Shown here in pieces: positions 27,654 to 35,926 of a DNA stretch of 46,269 bases. This DNA comes from Bacteroidota bacterium (GTDB taxonomy: Bacteria; Bacteroidota; Bacteroidia; JACPRZ01). The stretch covers positions 8,108 through 54,376 of the forward strand of contig JACPRZ010000011.1 in the NCBI GenBank assembly GCA_016193485.1, in the 5' to 3' direction. Position 1 is the first letter of the stretch. Every line of letters begins with the position of its first letter. The translations under genes and the position numbers were made by a program. Below the pieces are notes generated by a model. The model was not told where the DNA came from. It did not search any database and saw nothing but the letters and a program-made list of their open reading frames with translations.

Positions 27654-28244
27654 ATGGAGGTTATGGATGATAGTTTAAAGAATTTCTACGATACCCTTAA
27701 CTCACACCAGATCCTCCTGCTCTACAAAGGCGGATTCAACCAGGAGTTGATAAGGTCGGTGTTAGCCCTGACAGAAAACAGGCATGGATTGAACAATGAA
27801 ATGTCCATTGTGAAAAACCGCATTATGACTGTCATCGTTGAGACCATGCAGAATGTTTGCCGTCATGCTGAGACATACCGGTTAAGCGACAGTGAAATCC
27901 AGGGGAAGAGGATACCCATGAAACCGGGTATTTTTTTAATTTGCCGCGGGCAGGGTGAATATATTATCGCTACTGGGAACCTGGTTCAAAGTTCAAAAAT
28001 TGATACGCTCAAATTATATCTTGAAAAAGTATCCAATATGAACATGAACGAACTGCGTAGCTTTCATAAACAGGTTTTAAAAAGTACGGAATTATATGGT
28101 AAATTTGGTGCGGATCTGGGACTGATTAATATCGCTAAAGTTTCATGCCGCAAATTCGAATATGATTTTCGCCATTTCAACAATGGGCATGATTTTTATT
28201 CCTTTTCGGCTGCGGTATCGACCACCGGAAAAACAATCCAGTAA
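27654..28244 (+). CDS. siaB: SiaB-family (DUF6272) protein kinase
   Basis: About 196 residues from the ATG at 27654. A second ATG at 27663 and a TTG at 27636 are in frame; the ATG at 27654 is chosen because it is the first ATG. The segment MTVIVETMQNVCRHAE resembles the N-box of GHKL ATPases, and GKFGADLGLINIAKVS fits the later conserved region. In Pseudomonas aeruginosa SiaB phosphorylates SiaC and is opposed by the phosphatase SiaA. The stop codon overlaps the start of the downstream SiaC homologue (TAATGA), so translational coupling is likely. There is no membrane segment; a cytoplasmic kinase is inferred. Confidence 0.82.
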   Translation: MEVMDDSLKNFYDTLNSHQILLLYKGGFNQELIRSVLALTENRHGLNNEMSIVKNRIMTVIVETMQNVCRHAETYRLSDSEIQGKRIPMKPGIFLICRGQGEYIIATGNLVQSSKIDTLKLYLEKVSNMNMNELRSFHKQVLKSTELYGKFGADLGLINIAKVSCRKFEYDFRHFNNGHDFYSFSAAVSTTGKTIQ

Positions 28245-28624
28245 TGATAGAAGCATTATATCTTAAACCCACCTCCGATACCCCGGGAATAACCTTTGAC
28301 CCTGCCACCGACCATTTTGAAATCATCGGCAGGTCCTTTCCCGAAGACAGCGCTGAATTTTTTATTCCTGTCCTCAGCTGGGTTGACCGCTATTCAAAAA
28401 AAACGAATCCGGAGACAAAATTTATTTTTAAACTTGAATATTTCAATTCATCTTCATATAAACCGTTTCTGGATATCCTGTTAAAACTTTCGCAACTCCG
28501 GAAAAACGGACAGAAGGTTACCATCCTGTGGTGTTACAAGGAAGATGACTGGGACATGAAAGAAGCCGGGGAGGAGTTTGAGGAAATTGTCAACATCCCC
28601 TTTAATTATGCCACTTTCAAATAA
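28244..28624 (+). CDS. siaC: SiaC-family (DUF1987) regulatory phosphoprotein
   Basis: 126 residues matching the DUF1987/SiaC family: ALYLKPTSDTPGITFDP at the N terminus, GRSFPEDSAEFFIPVLSWVDRY, the phosphosite region LEYFNSSSYKPFLDILL (residues 64-80), and VTILWCYKEDDWDMKEAGEE. In P. aeruginosa SiaC is phosphorylated on Thr68; here serines 69-71 occupy the matching segment. It overlaps siaB at its start and the phosphatase gene at its end. Dephosphorylated SiaC activates a diguanylate cyclase (SiaD) in Pseudomonas, but no such gene is seen here, so the partner is unknown. Confidence 0.88.
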   Translation: MIEALYLKPTSDTPGITFDPATDHFEIIGRSFPEDSAEFFIPVLSWVDRYSKKTNPETKFIFKLEYFNSSSYKPFLDILLKLSQLRKNGQKVTILWCYKEDDWDMKEAGEEFEEIVNIPFNYATFK

Positions 28625-31600
28625 TCCGGTGTTCAGCCGGATTTTATTTTCCCTCTCCTGTTTAACTGTTTGTTACCCTATTATCCTACCGGAAATATCC
28701 CGGGCACAATCCTATTTTTTTAAGAATTATTCCCTGAGCGATGGTCTTGCCGGTGAGCAGGTTTTGTGCATTTATCAGGATTCAGAAAGTAACCTGTGGA
28801 TTGGAACCAACGGGGGGGGAGTATCAAAGTTCAACGGCAATACTTTTATCAACCAAAATTTTAATACCGGGCTACCCGGTAATTCTGTTTTTGCCATACT
28901 TGAGGATCCGGAAAGACGTATCTGGTTCGGAACCGATAACGGTTTAGGATTATATAATGGCCGCCAGGTTATTATCTATTCTGAAAAAGACGGATTGATC
29001 AGCAACTCGGTTAATTGCCTTTATGCTGACCGCCAGGGTAATATCTGGGTGGGAACCAAGGGGGGGGTTACTGAAATAATCAGGAAACAAAAGCAAAATA
29101 ATGCCCCTCTTTTCAGGAATTTTACAACCGATGACGGACTTATCAGCAATAATGTACGATCCATAATACAGGATTCAAGCGGTTACATGTGGTTCGGAAC
29201 CGAAAAGGGTCTGACCCAGCTTTTTGAAAAAAAGGGCGCTGAATGGGGCAATCTTGTTAAATATTTCACTGTTTCTGACGGACTGACCACCAATAATATC
29301 AACGGACTTTACCTGGACAGGAAAAACAACCTTATAGTCACTACTTTCAGCGGAGGAATATTATCCTACTATCCGGGAGAACGGGAAAAAGGGAAGAAAT
29401 CGTTTGTGCCTTTTATCGATCACCCGATCATCAATTCCAAAACCATCTGGGCTTTTCTGGATGACCGAAAAGGAAATTACTGGATAGGAATTTGGGACAT
29501 CGGCTTGCTTAAAGTGGTACGGGATGAAAACGGCACGATTATTCCCCAACCCGAAATTATCACCACCTACCACGGATTGATTAATAATAAAATATTTTCA
29601 CTCTTTGAAGACCGTGAAAAAAATATATGGATCGGAACCTATGGCGGTGGCGTTACACGGTTCAGCGGAAAAAGGTTTGAAGTATTTACAAAAATTCACG
29701 GGTTGGCTGATAATTTTATCTGGGCTGTATTACAAACAGCAAACGGTGATATCTGGTCCGGTTGCGATGCTGGCGGAGTGTCGGTTATTCATACCAACAG
29801 TATGACCAGGCAGCGTGAGATAAAAAATTATACCACCCGGGAGGGACTTTCAAACAACAGGGTATTCACCCTTGTAACGGATAAAGATGACAGGGTCTGG
29901 GTTGGAACGGATGACGGCCTGACATGCATCCATGTCACCGAAGCGGGTTCTCCGGGTATATTTACCCGGTTTACCGTAAAAGAGGGTTTACAGAACGACA
30001 GGGTGCGATCTCTTCATGTTGATAAGAAAGGAAACCTGTGGATCGGTTATTACGGGGGGGGTGTTGACCGGGCAAGTATATACAGTAACGGAAGAGGCCC
30101 TCTCCGCCTGAAGACAACGCCCATAGACAATTACCTTCTCAAAAATTTCATGGTCTATCATATTTACGAAGATGATGGTGGAGATATTTGGTTTGCGACC
30201 GGTGGCGGAGGATTACTTAAACTTGATCCGCGCAACCTGGATGCCGAGTCACCTGCATTCGCATCTTATACGGTAAGGGAAGGGCTTGCCAGTGACGATG
30301 TGCGGATGATAGCCCCCGATGCTTTCGGAAATCTGTGGTTTGCGACCGGTAACGGGATTTCCATGATTACGTTTAATGAATTCTTTCCGGGTGAGACCAC
30401 TGGAATAACCTCAGGAACTGATAACCCGTTTGAAAATTTCACCATGAAAGACGGGCTCAGTTCAAACCGCACCTATTCCCTTATTTTTGATAGCGACAGC
30501 AATTTGTGGATCGGTACCAACATAGGTACGGACAGGTTTGATTTCCGCCATTATATCCACACAAAGGAAAAGATATTCAAGCACTACGGCTATATGGACG
30601 GTTTCACCGGAATTGAAACCAATACCGCTGCCGCCTGTAAAGACAAGGCAGATAACCTGTGGTTCGGCACCATCGGGGGATTGACGAAATACAATCCTTC
30701 CGAAGATAAAAATTTCGCAGGTGAATCACCCGTAAAAATAACGGACATGAGTGTCTTCCTTGAATATGTGGATATGGAACCGGGCATTGAACTCGCGTAC
30801 CGTGACAACAATATCACATTTGACTATATTGTGATCAACCTTACTGCTCCCGAAAAAGTAAGGTACCAGTATCAACTAGAAGGATTCGACAGGCAATGGT
30901 CACCGGTGACAACCGAAACCTACGTAAATTACAGTTACCTTCCTCCGGGTGATTACATTTTTAAAGTGAAGGCAAGGAACAGTGAAGGCATCTGGAACAG
31001 GGAGCCCGCTACTTTTTCATTCCGTATCATCCCTCCCCTGTGGCAAAGGGTATGGTTTTATGTGCTTTGTATTCTAATTCTTGCCGGTGGGATTTATATT
31101 CTGATCCGGCTGCGCCTGCGCAACCTTAAAAAAATAGCCCGGATGCTCCAACAGCAGGTGGCGGAACGTACCAAAGAATTGTCAACCGAAAAAGAAAAAG
31201 TGGAAATGCAGAATATCCTCATTGAAAAGAAAAACAAGGATATCATCAGCAGCATACGGTATGCAGGCCGGATACAGGAAGCCGTGTTCCATTCACGCGA
31301 AAAATTTCTGCAACTGCTGCCAGGCGCCTTTATTTTTTACCGGCCTAAAGATATAGTGAGCGGTGATTTCTTCTGGTTTTCACAACAGAACGGAAAAATA
31401 TTATTCGCTGCCGCAGATTGCACCGGCCATGGAGTACCGGGAGCCCTGATGTCGCTGATCGGAAATAATCTCCTGGATGATATTGTCATTCACCGCGGCA
31501 TCACCAATCCCCCTGAAATTCTCGATGAACTCCATAGCGGTATTATTTTTTCGCTTCGCAAACATGAGGTGGAATCAGAGACACTTGAGGGCATGGAAAT

Positions 31601-31991
31601 TGCTTTGTGCGCACTTGATTTGCGGTCTAAAGAACTTAAATTTTCATCCGCTGAAAGGCCCCTTGTCCTTGTTCGTAACGGTCAGGCGCAATTATTCAAA
31701 GGCGGCCGTTTCCCAATAGGATTACTTTTATCCGGTGAACGCCATTATCCGTTAATTACCCTCCAACTGCAGCCAAACGATTCCTTTTATATTTTTACCG
31801 ATGGTTTCTGTGATCAGTTCGGTGGAATTACCGGGAAAAAATTCATGTTCAGCCGCCTTGTAAAATTGTTAACTGACATAAATTATGAAAAGGTCTCCGA
31901 CCTGGAAAGTACCCTTTCACGAACCATTGACGACTGGAAAACCGGCTGGGCGCAGATTGATGATATGCTGGTGATTGGAGTGAAAGTGTAA
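28608..31991 (+). CDS. Two-propeller sensor fused to a SpoIIE-type PP2C phosphatase
   Basis: 1127 residues from the ATG at 28608, which precedes a signal peptide (PVFSRILFSLSCLTVCYPIIL..RAQ) and overlaps siaC by 17 bases. About 14 Reg_prop repeats follow (LWIGTNGGG, IWFGTDNGL, VWVGTDDGL, LWFGTIGGL), enough for two seven-bladed propellers. Then come a Y_Y_Y domain (LEGFDRQW..YSYLPPGDYIFKVKARN, ~735-805), one transmembrane helix (WFYVLCILILAGGIYILI, ~813-835), a coiled coil (~840-890) and a SpoIIE/PP2C domain (YAGRIQEAVF, KDIVSGDFFW, AADCTGHGVPGALMS, FYIFTDGFCDQFGG, QIDDMLVIGV) with the metal-binding aspartates present. The domain order predicts an outward-facing sensor driving a cytoplasmic phosphatase. 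Position after siaB-siaC suggests it does the SiaA job. Confidence 0.93.
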   Translation: MPLSNNPVFSRILFSLSCLTVCYPIILPEISRAQSYFFKNYSLSDGLAGEQVLCIYQDSESNLWIGTNGGGVSKFNGNTFINQNFNTGLPGNSVFAILEDPERRIWFGTDNGLGLYNGRQVIIYSEKDGLISNSVNCLYADRQGNIWVGTKGGVTEIIRKQKQNNAPLFRNFTTDDGLISNNVRSIIQDSSGYMWFGTEKGLTQLFEKKGAEWGNLVKYFTVSDGLTTNNINGLYLDRKNNLIVTTFSGGILSYYPGEREKGKKSFVPFIDHPIINSKTIWAFLDDRKGNYWIGIWDIGLLKVVRDENGTIIPQPEIITTYHGLINNKIFSLFEDREKNIWIGTYGGGVTRFSGKRFEVFTKIHGLADNFIWAVLQTANGDIWSGCDAGGVSVIHTNSMTRQREIKNYTTREGLSNNRVFTLVTDKDDRVWVGTDDGLTCIHVTEAGSPGIFTRFTVKEGLQNDRVRSLHVDKKGNLWIGYYGGGVDRASIYSNGRGPLRLKTTPIDNYLLKNFMVYHIYEDDGGDIWFATGGGGLLKLDPRNLDAESPAFASYTVREGLASDDVRMIAPDAFGNLWFATGNGISMITFNEFFPGETTGITSGTDNPFENFTMKDGLSSNRTYSLIFDSDSNLWIGTNIGTDRFDFRHYIHTKEKIFKHYGYMDGFTGIETNTAAACKDKADNLWFGTIGGLTKYNPSEDKNFAGESPVKITDMSVFLEYVDMEPGIELAYRDNNITFDYIVINLTAPEKVRYQYQLEGFDRQWSPVTTETYVNYSYLPPGDYIFKVKARNSEGIWNREPATFSFRIIPPLWQRVWFYVLCILILAGGIYILIRLRLRNLKKIARMLQQQVAERTKELSTEKEKVEMQNILIEKKNKDIISSIRYAGRIQEAVFHSREKFLQLLPGAFIFYRPKDIVSGDFFWFSQQNGKILFAAADCTGHGVPGALMSLIGNNLLDDIVIHRGITNPPEILDELHSGIIFSLRKHEVESETLEGMEIALCALDLRSKELKFSSAERPLVLVRNGQAQLFKGGRFPIGLLLSGERHYPLITLQLQPNDSFYIFTDGFCDQFGGITGKKFMFSRLVKLLTDINYEKVSDLESTLSRTIDDWKTGWAQIDDMLVIGVKV

Positions 31992-32046
31992 TTGGTATTA
32001 TTTTTAACGATGGTTTCACGCATTTTTCGAAATCTCATTTATTAAT

Positions 32047-32997
32047 ATGCCTGATATTTCCGTCATAATTCCGATCTTCAATGAAGAGGAATCCCTTCCT
32101 GAATTGTGTACCTGGATTGACCGTGTTATGGCACAAAATAACTTTTCTTACGAAACAATATTGGTTGATGACGGTTCAACTGACAAGACATGGAAGGTTA
32201 TTGAACAACTCTCTGCGAAGAATAATAACATCCGCGGCTTCCGGCTCAAAAAAAATTACGGAAAATCAGCCGCGCTGAATACCGGGTTTGATTATTCAAA
32301 AGGAAATGTGGTCATCACGATGGACGGAGACCTCCAGGACAGCCCTGATGAAATCCCCGGTCTGGTCAAGATGATACGGGATGATGGTTATGATCTTATT
32401 TCGGGCTGGAAAAAAACAAGACATGACCCATTGTCTAAAACAATCCCGTCAAAACTTTTTAATCTGACTACCGGAATCATGTCTGGAGTAAAACTGCATG
32501 ATTTTAATTGCGGATTAAAAGCATACCGGAGCGATGTGATAAAAAATATTGAAGTCAGCGGTGAAATGCACCGTTACATTCCTGTACTTGCCAAATGGGC
32601 CGGTTTTACCAGGATTGGCGAAAAGGTGGTACAACACAGCAGGAGAAAATACGGGGTAACAAAATTCGGGATTGAACGGTTTGTAAACGGATTCCTCGAT
32701 TTCCTTTCAGTCGCTTTTATCACCCGCTACATGAAAAAGCCGATGCACTTTTTCGGTACGCTCGGAATCGTATCATTCGGCACAGGAAGCGTTATCGGGT
32801 TGTACCTGACCATTATGAAATTTTTCTACAATACTCCGCTGACCAACCGTCCAATGCTTTTCCTTGTAGTATTATTAATTCTGCTTGGTATCCAATTGCT
32901 CTTCATCGGGCTTCTTGCGGAACTGATCTCAAGGGCATCGCCTGAACGGAATAAGTATCTTGTGGAGAAAATTACCGGAAATGACGGGCAAAATTAA
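32047..32997 (+). CDS. Membrane-anchored GT2 glycosyltransferase (DPM1/GtrB-like)
   Basis: 316 residues. A GT-A domain with ISVIIPIFNEEESLPEL, the nucleotide-sugar site LVDDGSTDKTW, KNYGKSAALNTGFDYSKG and the acidic metal-binding segment TMDGDLQDSP, then the acceptor region DFNCGLKAYR. Two C-terminal membrane helices (about 235-258 and 268-292) resemble bacterial polyprenyl-phosphate glycosyltransferases that load a sugar on undecaprenyl phosphate. The donor sugar cannot be read from sequence. It lies 55 bases after the sensor-phosphatase on the same strand and could be co-transcribed. Confidence 0.92.
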   Translation: MPDISVIIPIFNEEESLPELCTWIDRVMAQNNFSYETILVDDGSTDKTWKVIEQLSAKNNNIRGFRLKKNYGKSAALNTGFDYSKGNVVITMDGDLQDSPDEIPGLVKMIRDDGYDLISGWKKTRHDPLSKTIPSKLFNLTTGIMSGVKLHDFNCGLKAYRSDVIKNIEVSGEMHRYIPVLAKWAGFTRIGEKVVQHSRRKYGVTKFGIERFVNGFLDFLSVAFITRYMKKPMHFFGTLGIVSFGTGSVIGLYLTIMKFFYNTPLTNRPMLFLVVLLILLGIQLLFIGLLAELISRASPERNKYLVEKITGNDGQN

Positions 32998-33043
32998 TGA
33001 GATACTTATTAGAATTGCTAATCCAAACATATCATTTTTTCCT

Positions 33044-33051
33044 TACGTTTG
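33044..33051 (+). promoter_or_regulatory. -7 box (TACGTTTG) predicting a near-leaderless transcript
   Basis: An exact TAnnTTTG ends only four bases before the ATG at 33056. With the usual distance of this box to the start site, transcription would begin at or within a few bases of the ATG. A matching -33 element is not evident. Confidence 0.4.
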
Positions 33052-33055
33052 CGCC

Positions 33056-33700
33056 ATGAAACCAAAAAGCCAGTCGCCTTCTGCTCCTGTCATAAGAAAA
33101 ATTCCTGCCCAGACATTATGGTATTTTTATGCTGTGCTCGTGATTGAAGGCGCATCCCTGATGGCCGTTGAACTGATTGGTGCAAAACTGATCGCTCCCT
33201 TTTACGGAAATTCACTTTATGTATGGGCTGCTGTACTCGCAACAACCCTTGGCGGCCTCGCCCTCGGCTATTTCACAGGAGGATGGATATCAACCCGTTT
33301 CCCTTCTGTAAAAACCCTTGCCCTTATCATAGGTATATCCGCTCTTATTGTGATTGTAATGCCGCATACATCTTACTTTATTATGGACGCTACGCTTGGA
33401 TTAGAATTGCGCCTGGGTATCCTGATCTCCTGTATCTTTTTCCTTACTCCTCCCCTCTTCTGCTTCGGGCTTGTAGGACCGTTAGTGGTAAGATTGTCAA
33501 CAACCGATGTGCGCTCGGTAGGTAAAGTGGCAGGGACTACTTATTTTATATCAACTGCAGGCGGAGTTGTAGCGACTTTTCTTTACGGTTTTTATTTTAT
33601 ACCCTTTATCGGGCTCAGGATGAGTTCTTATATTACAGGTGCTGCACTCGGAATAATGGCGCTGACTTATTTTATTATTTTGCAGCGAAAATCAAATTAA
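33056..33700 (+). CDS. Polytopic membrane protein (spermidine-synthase-associated MFS type)
   Basis: 214 residues from the ATG at 33056. An in-frame non-ATG extension would overlap the glycosyltransferase and is less likely. About six to seven hydrophobic helices are visible, with VIEGASLMAVELIGAKLIAPFYGNS, VWAAVLATTLGGLALGYFTGG and GTTYFISTAGGVVATFLYGF. This pattern matches the membrane half of the fused MFS/spermidine synthase proteins, but the catalytic methyltransferase-like half is absent. Function is unknown; transport or a partner for a separate synthase are both possible. It converges on dnaN, 39 bases away. Confidence 0.78.
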   Translation: MKPKSQSPSAPVIRKIPAQTLWYFYAVLVIEGASLMAVELIGAKLIAPFYGNSLYVWAAVLATTLGGLALGYFTGGWISTRFPSVKTLALIIGISALIVIVMPHTSYFIMDATLGLELRLGILISCIFFLTPPLFCFGLVGPLVVRLSTTDVRSVGKVAGTTYFISTAGGVVATFLYGFYFIPFIGLRMSSYITGAALGIMALTYFIILQRKSN

Positions 33701-33739
33701 GGGAATCCTGGCTTCCTTCGCCTCATTCTGACGCTTCGG

Positions 33740-34867
33740 TCACGTATTCAGCATTATCGGCATTACCAGCATCAGGAGGTCTCCCTCTTTTTGTTTTTCA
33801 CTTCCCCATTCCGGCAGAAGTATTCCCGCGCGGTTAGGGGTTGAGAGTTCAAGCGCGACATTCTGGGTATCAATGGCGTTAAGCATTTCCGCCATGAATT
33901 TGGCATTGAACCCTATTTCCATTTCCTCACCGGTATAATTGCAGGCGATCTTTTCTTTCGCCTGGTTTGAAAAATCAATGTCTTCCCCCACAATGTTCAG
34001 TTCAGCGGCTGAAATTTTAAACCGTACCTGGTAATTGGTTTTGTTGGAAAAAAGCGCCACGCGTTCAAGCGACTGAACGAACAATTTGCGCTCGATTATC
34101 ATTTTATTGGGATTAGAGACCGGGATCACCGCTTCATAATTGGGATACTTTCCGTCAATGAGGCGGCAGATAACGTTCATATTCCCGAATGAAAAAAATG
34201 AATGTGATTTATTGAACTGAATTTTAACGGGCACATCTTCATTGGATAAGGTACTGATCAGGGCATGAAGCGGTTTTTTAGGCAGGATAAGCGATGTGGC
34301 TGATTTCCCGCTTACATCATTCCTCCGGTACCTTACAAGACGTTGAGCATCCGTTGCAACAAAAGTTATATAATTCCCGGTAATTTCAAAAAGTACTCCG
34401 CCCATCACCGGCCTCATGTCATCAGTCCCGGTGGCAAAAATGGTTTTTGCAAATGCTTCTCCGAGAATTTTAGATTGGATTTCGAGAGAGGCGCCATCCT
34501 CAACGGTCGGAATTTTAGGATACTCCTCAGGATCATGACCTGCAATGTTGTAATTGCCGTATTCGGATACAATTTCAACTGAAAATGTCTTAGTATCGCA
34601 TACGAAACGGATGGGATGGTCGGGCAGTTTCTTCAGAAAATCAACAAGCAGCCGTGCGGGGATGGCAATCTGTTCCGCCTTATCCGCTTCAACGGGAACG
34701 GTTACCTGCATGGTGGTTTCAAGATCCGATGCAAACAGGGTCATTTCTTTTTTGCGGATATCAAAGAGGAAATCATCGAGAATGGGCAGATGCGAATCAC
34801 CGATGATGCCCCCTATTTTCTGGAGTTCCTTTACCAGTTTGACCGAAGAACCGACTTTTAATTCCAT
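33740..34867 (-). CDS. dnaN: DNA polymerase III beta subunit (sliding clamp)
   Basis: 375 residues, the normal length for the beta clamp, with three repeated clamp folds. Recognisable segments are SSVKLVKELQKIGGIIGDS, LPILDDFLFDI, LFASDLETTM, IPARLLVDFLKKLPD, FATGTDDMRPVMGGVLFEI, FVATDAQRLVRY and the C-terminal LLMLVMPIM. The clamp rings DNA and tethers polymerase III and other proteins during replication. It is the last gene of a minus-strand group gldFG - DUF4340 - dnaN, with 29 bases between the DUF4340 stop and the dnaN start, as in many Bacteroidota. There are no dnaA boxes or other origin features around it, so the clamp gene here does not mark oriC. Confidence 0.98.
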   Translation of the reverse strand: MELKVGSSVKLVKELQKIGGIIGDSHLPILDDFLFDIRKKEMTLFASDLETTMQVTVPVEADKAEQIAIPARLLVDFLKKLPDHPIRFVCDTKTFSVEIVSEYGNYNIAGHDPEEYPKIPTVEDGASLEIQSKILGEAFAKTIFATGTDDMRPVMGGVLFEITGNYITFVATDAQRLVRYRRNDVSGKSATSLILPKKPLHALISTLSNEDVPVKIQFNKSHSFFSFGNMNVICRLIDGKYPNYEAVIPVSNPNKMIIERKLFVQSLERVALFSNKTNYQVRFKISAAELNIVGEDIDFSNQAKEKIACNYTGEEMEIGFNAKFMAEMLNAIDTQNVALELSTPNRAGILLPEWGSEKQKEGDLLMLVMPIMLNT

Positions 34868-34896
34868 ACCGGGTAAATTTAGGTTGCAAGTTTAAT

Positions 34897-35919
34897 TCAT
34901 TTTTTGTTATCCTGCTTAAAAAATGTTTCAACATGATAAAAAAGTTTATCAATAACATAATATTGAAGGGTAACAGGCAAGGTATCATCTACGAAAGCAA
35001 ATACCCTGTCGGGATCATAGGTTACCCTGTCATCTGCCGTATCTTGGGGAAGTATGTCAAGCGGTTTCTGAAAAGTGGTGACTTTATGCTCTTCCCCTGT
35101 TTTACTTCGTACCCTGATCCTGTGAACAACCGGCAGGGTTCTCATTAAATTAACCACAGAATCATCCCTGACGAAACTTTCAAGATTTATCTGTGAATAA
35201 AAGGTGAGATAGCGGTTCAGCCGCAGGGTATCATATAGGGTTATGAGAGAATCATCAGCAAGCCGCTTCAGTGAAAATTTCCAGTTACCTTCATCCCTGA
35301 TCCTGAATGACCCTGCCGGATTATGCGGATATTCAACAGTGACCTCCTCAATGTCTTTGAAAGGTACGGCAAAAACGGTACGGTCACGCCAATCATCTTC
35401 ATCCGTAGAATACCGCGGAGTAAGGTACCCGTAAAATCCCGGTACGTGAACAACAAACGGTTCATCGGCATTTTCCATTTTTATATATGTGCCGTATCCG
35501 TCTTTGGTCGCATCGCCAACATAATAAACTTTCATTGGATCGTCTTCGCCCGACTGGTAAATTTCCACTTTTATGCCGAGTGCTGCCATCCTGCTGATAA
35601 CATTGTCCATTGCAGCCGTGGTTACCGGGCTTTTTATTTTCAAACTCCGGATGGTGTTAAGCAATACTCCGACTAAATCGTTCCTTGCCAGGTATTTTTC
35701 ATTTACCGTCCAGACACCATCGCTGTTTTTTTCCAGAAGTACGGATTTCATCTGTTTATCGGCAAGAAATATTTTTTGCACCGAAGCGATGTTGCTGACG
35801 GCAAACCCGGTTTCATCTTCCCGCAGAGTTCCTTTTTTCTGCCTAAGGTAAAGAATAGCAGCGGCAACTGCCAGCGTTACAGCAAGGAGTATTATCAGTG
35901 GGTTCTTGTTTTTTTTCAT
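34897..35919 (-). CDS. DUF4340 domain protein, Gld transporter neighbour
   Basis: 340 residues from the ATG at 35919, chosen because it begins MKKNKNPLIILLAVTLAVAAAILYL, a single N-terminal membrane anchor; the upstream in-frame extension would overlap gldFG. DUF4340 hallmarks are present: DETGFAVSNIASVQKIFLAD, a WTVNEKYLARNDLVGVLLNT segment, DPMKVYYVGDATKDGYGTYIKM and WRDRTVFAVPFKDIEEVTVEY. DUF4340 proteins typically sit beside GldF/GldG-type ABC transporter genes. It starts 7 bases after the gldFG stop, so co-transcription is likely. Biochemical role unknown. Confidence 0.88.
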   Translation of the reverse strand: MKKNKNPLIILLAVTLAVAAAILYLRQKKGTLREDETGFAVSNIASVQKIFLADKQMKSVLLEKNSDGVWTVNEKYLARNDLVGVLLNTIRSLKIKSPVTTAAMDNVISRMAALGIKVEIYQSGEDDPMKVYYVGDATKDGYGTYIKMENADEPFVVHVPGFYGYLTPRYSTDEDDWRDRTVFAVPFKDIEEVTVEYPHNPAGSFRIRDEGNWKFSLKRLADDSLITLYDTLRLNRYLTFYSQINLESFVRDDSVVNLMRTLPVVHRIRVRSKTGEEHKVTTFQKPLDILPQDTADDRVTYDPDRVFAFVDDTLPVTLQYYVIDKLFYHVETFFKQDNKK

Positions 35920-35926
35920 CAGGATC

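Noticed and set aside
28608..31991. Hybrid two-component histidine kinase (because of Reg_prop and Y_Y_Y)
   Set aside because: No HisKA, HATPase or receiver domain follows the membrane helix. The C terminus is a SpoIIE/PP2C phosphatase.
32960..33055. Upstream extension of the polytopic membrane protein
   Set aside because: It overlaps the glycosyltransferase coding end and lacks an ATG. The ATG at 33056 precedes the first conserved helix.
33740..34867. Replication origin near dnaN
   Set aside because: No dnaA gene, DnaA-box cluster or AT-rich unwinding region is seen. The context is gldFG-DUF4340-dnaN.
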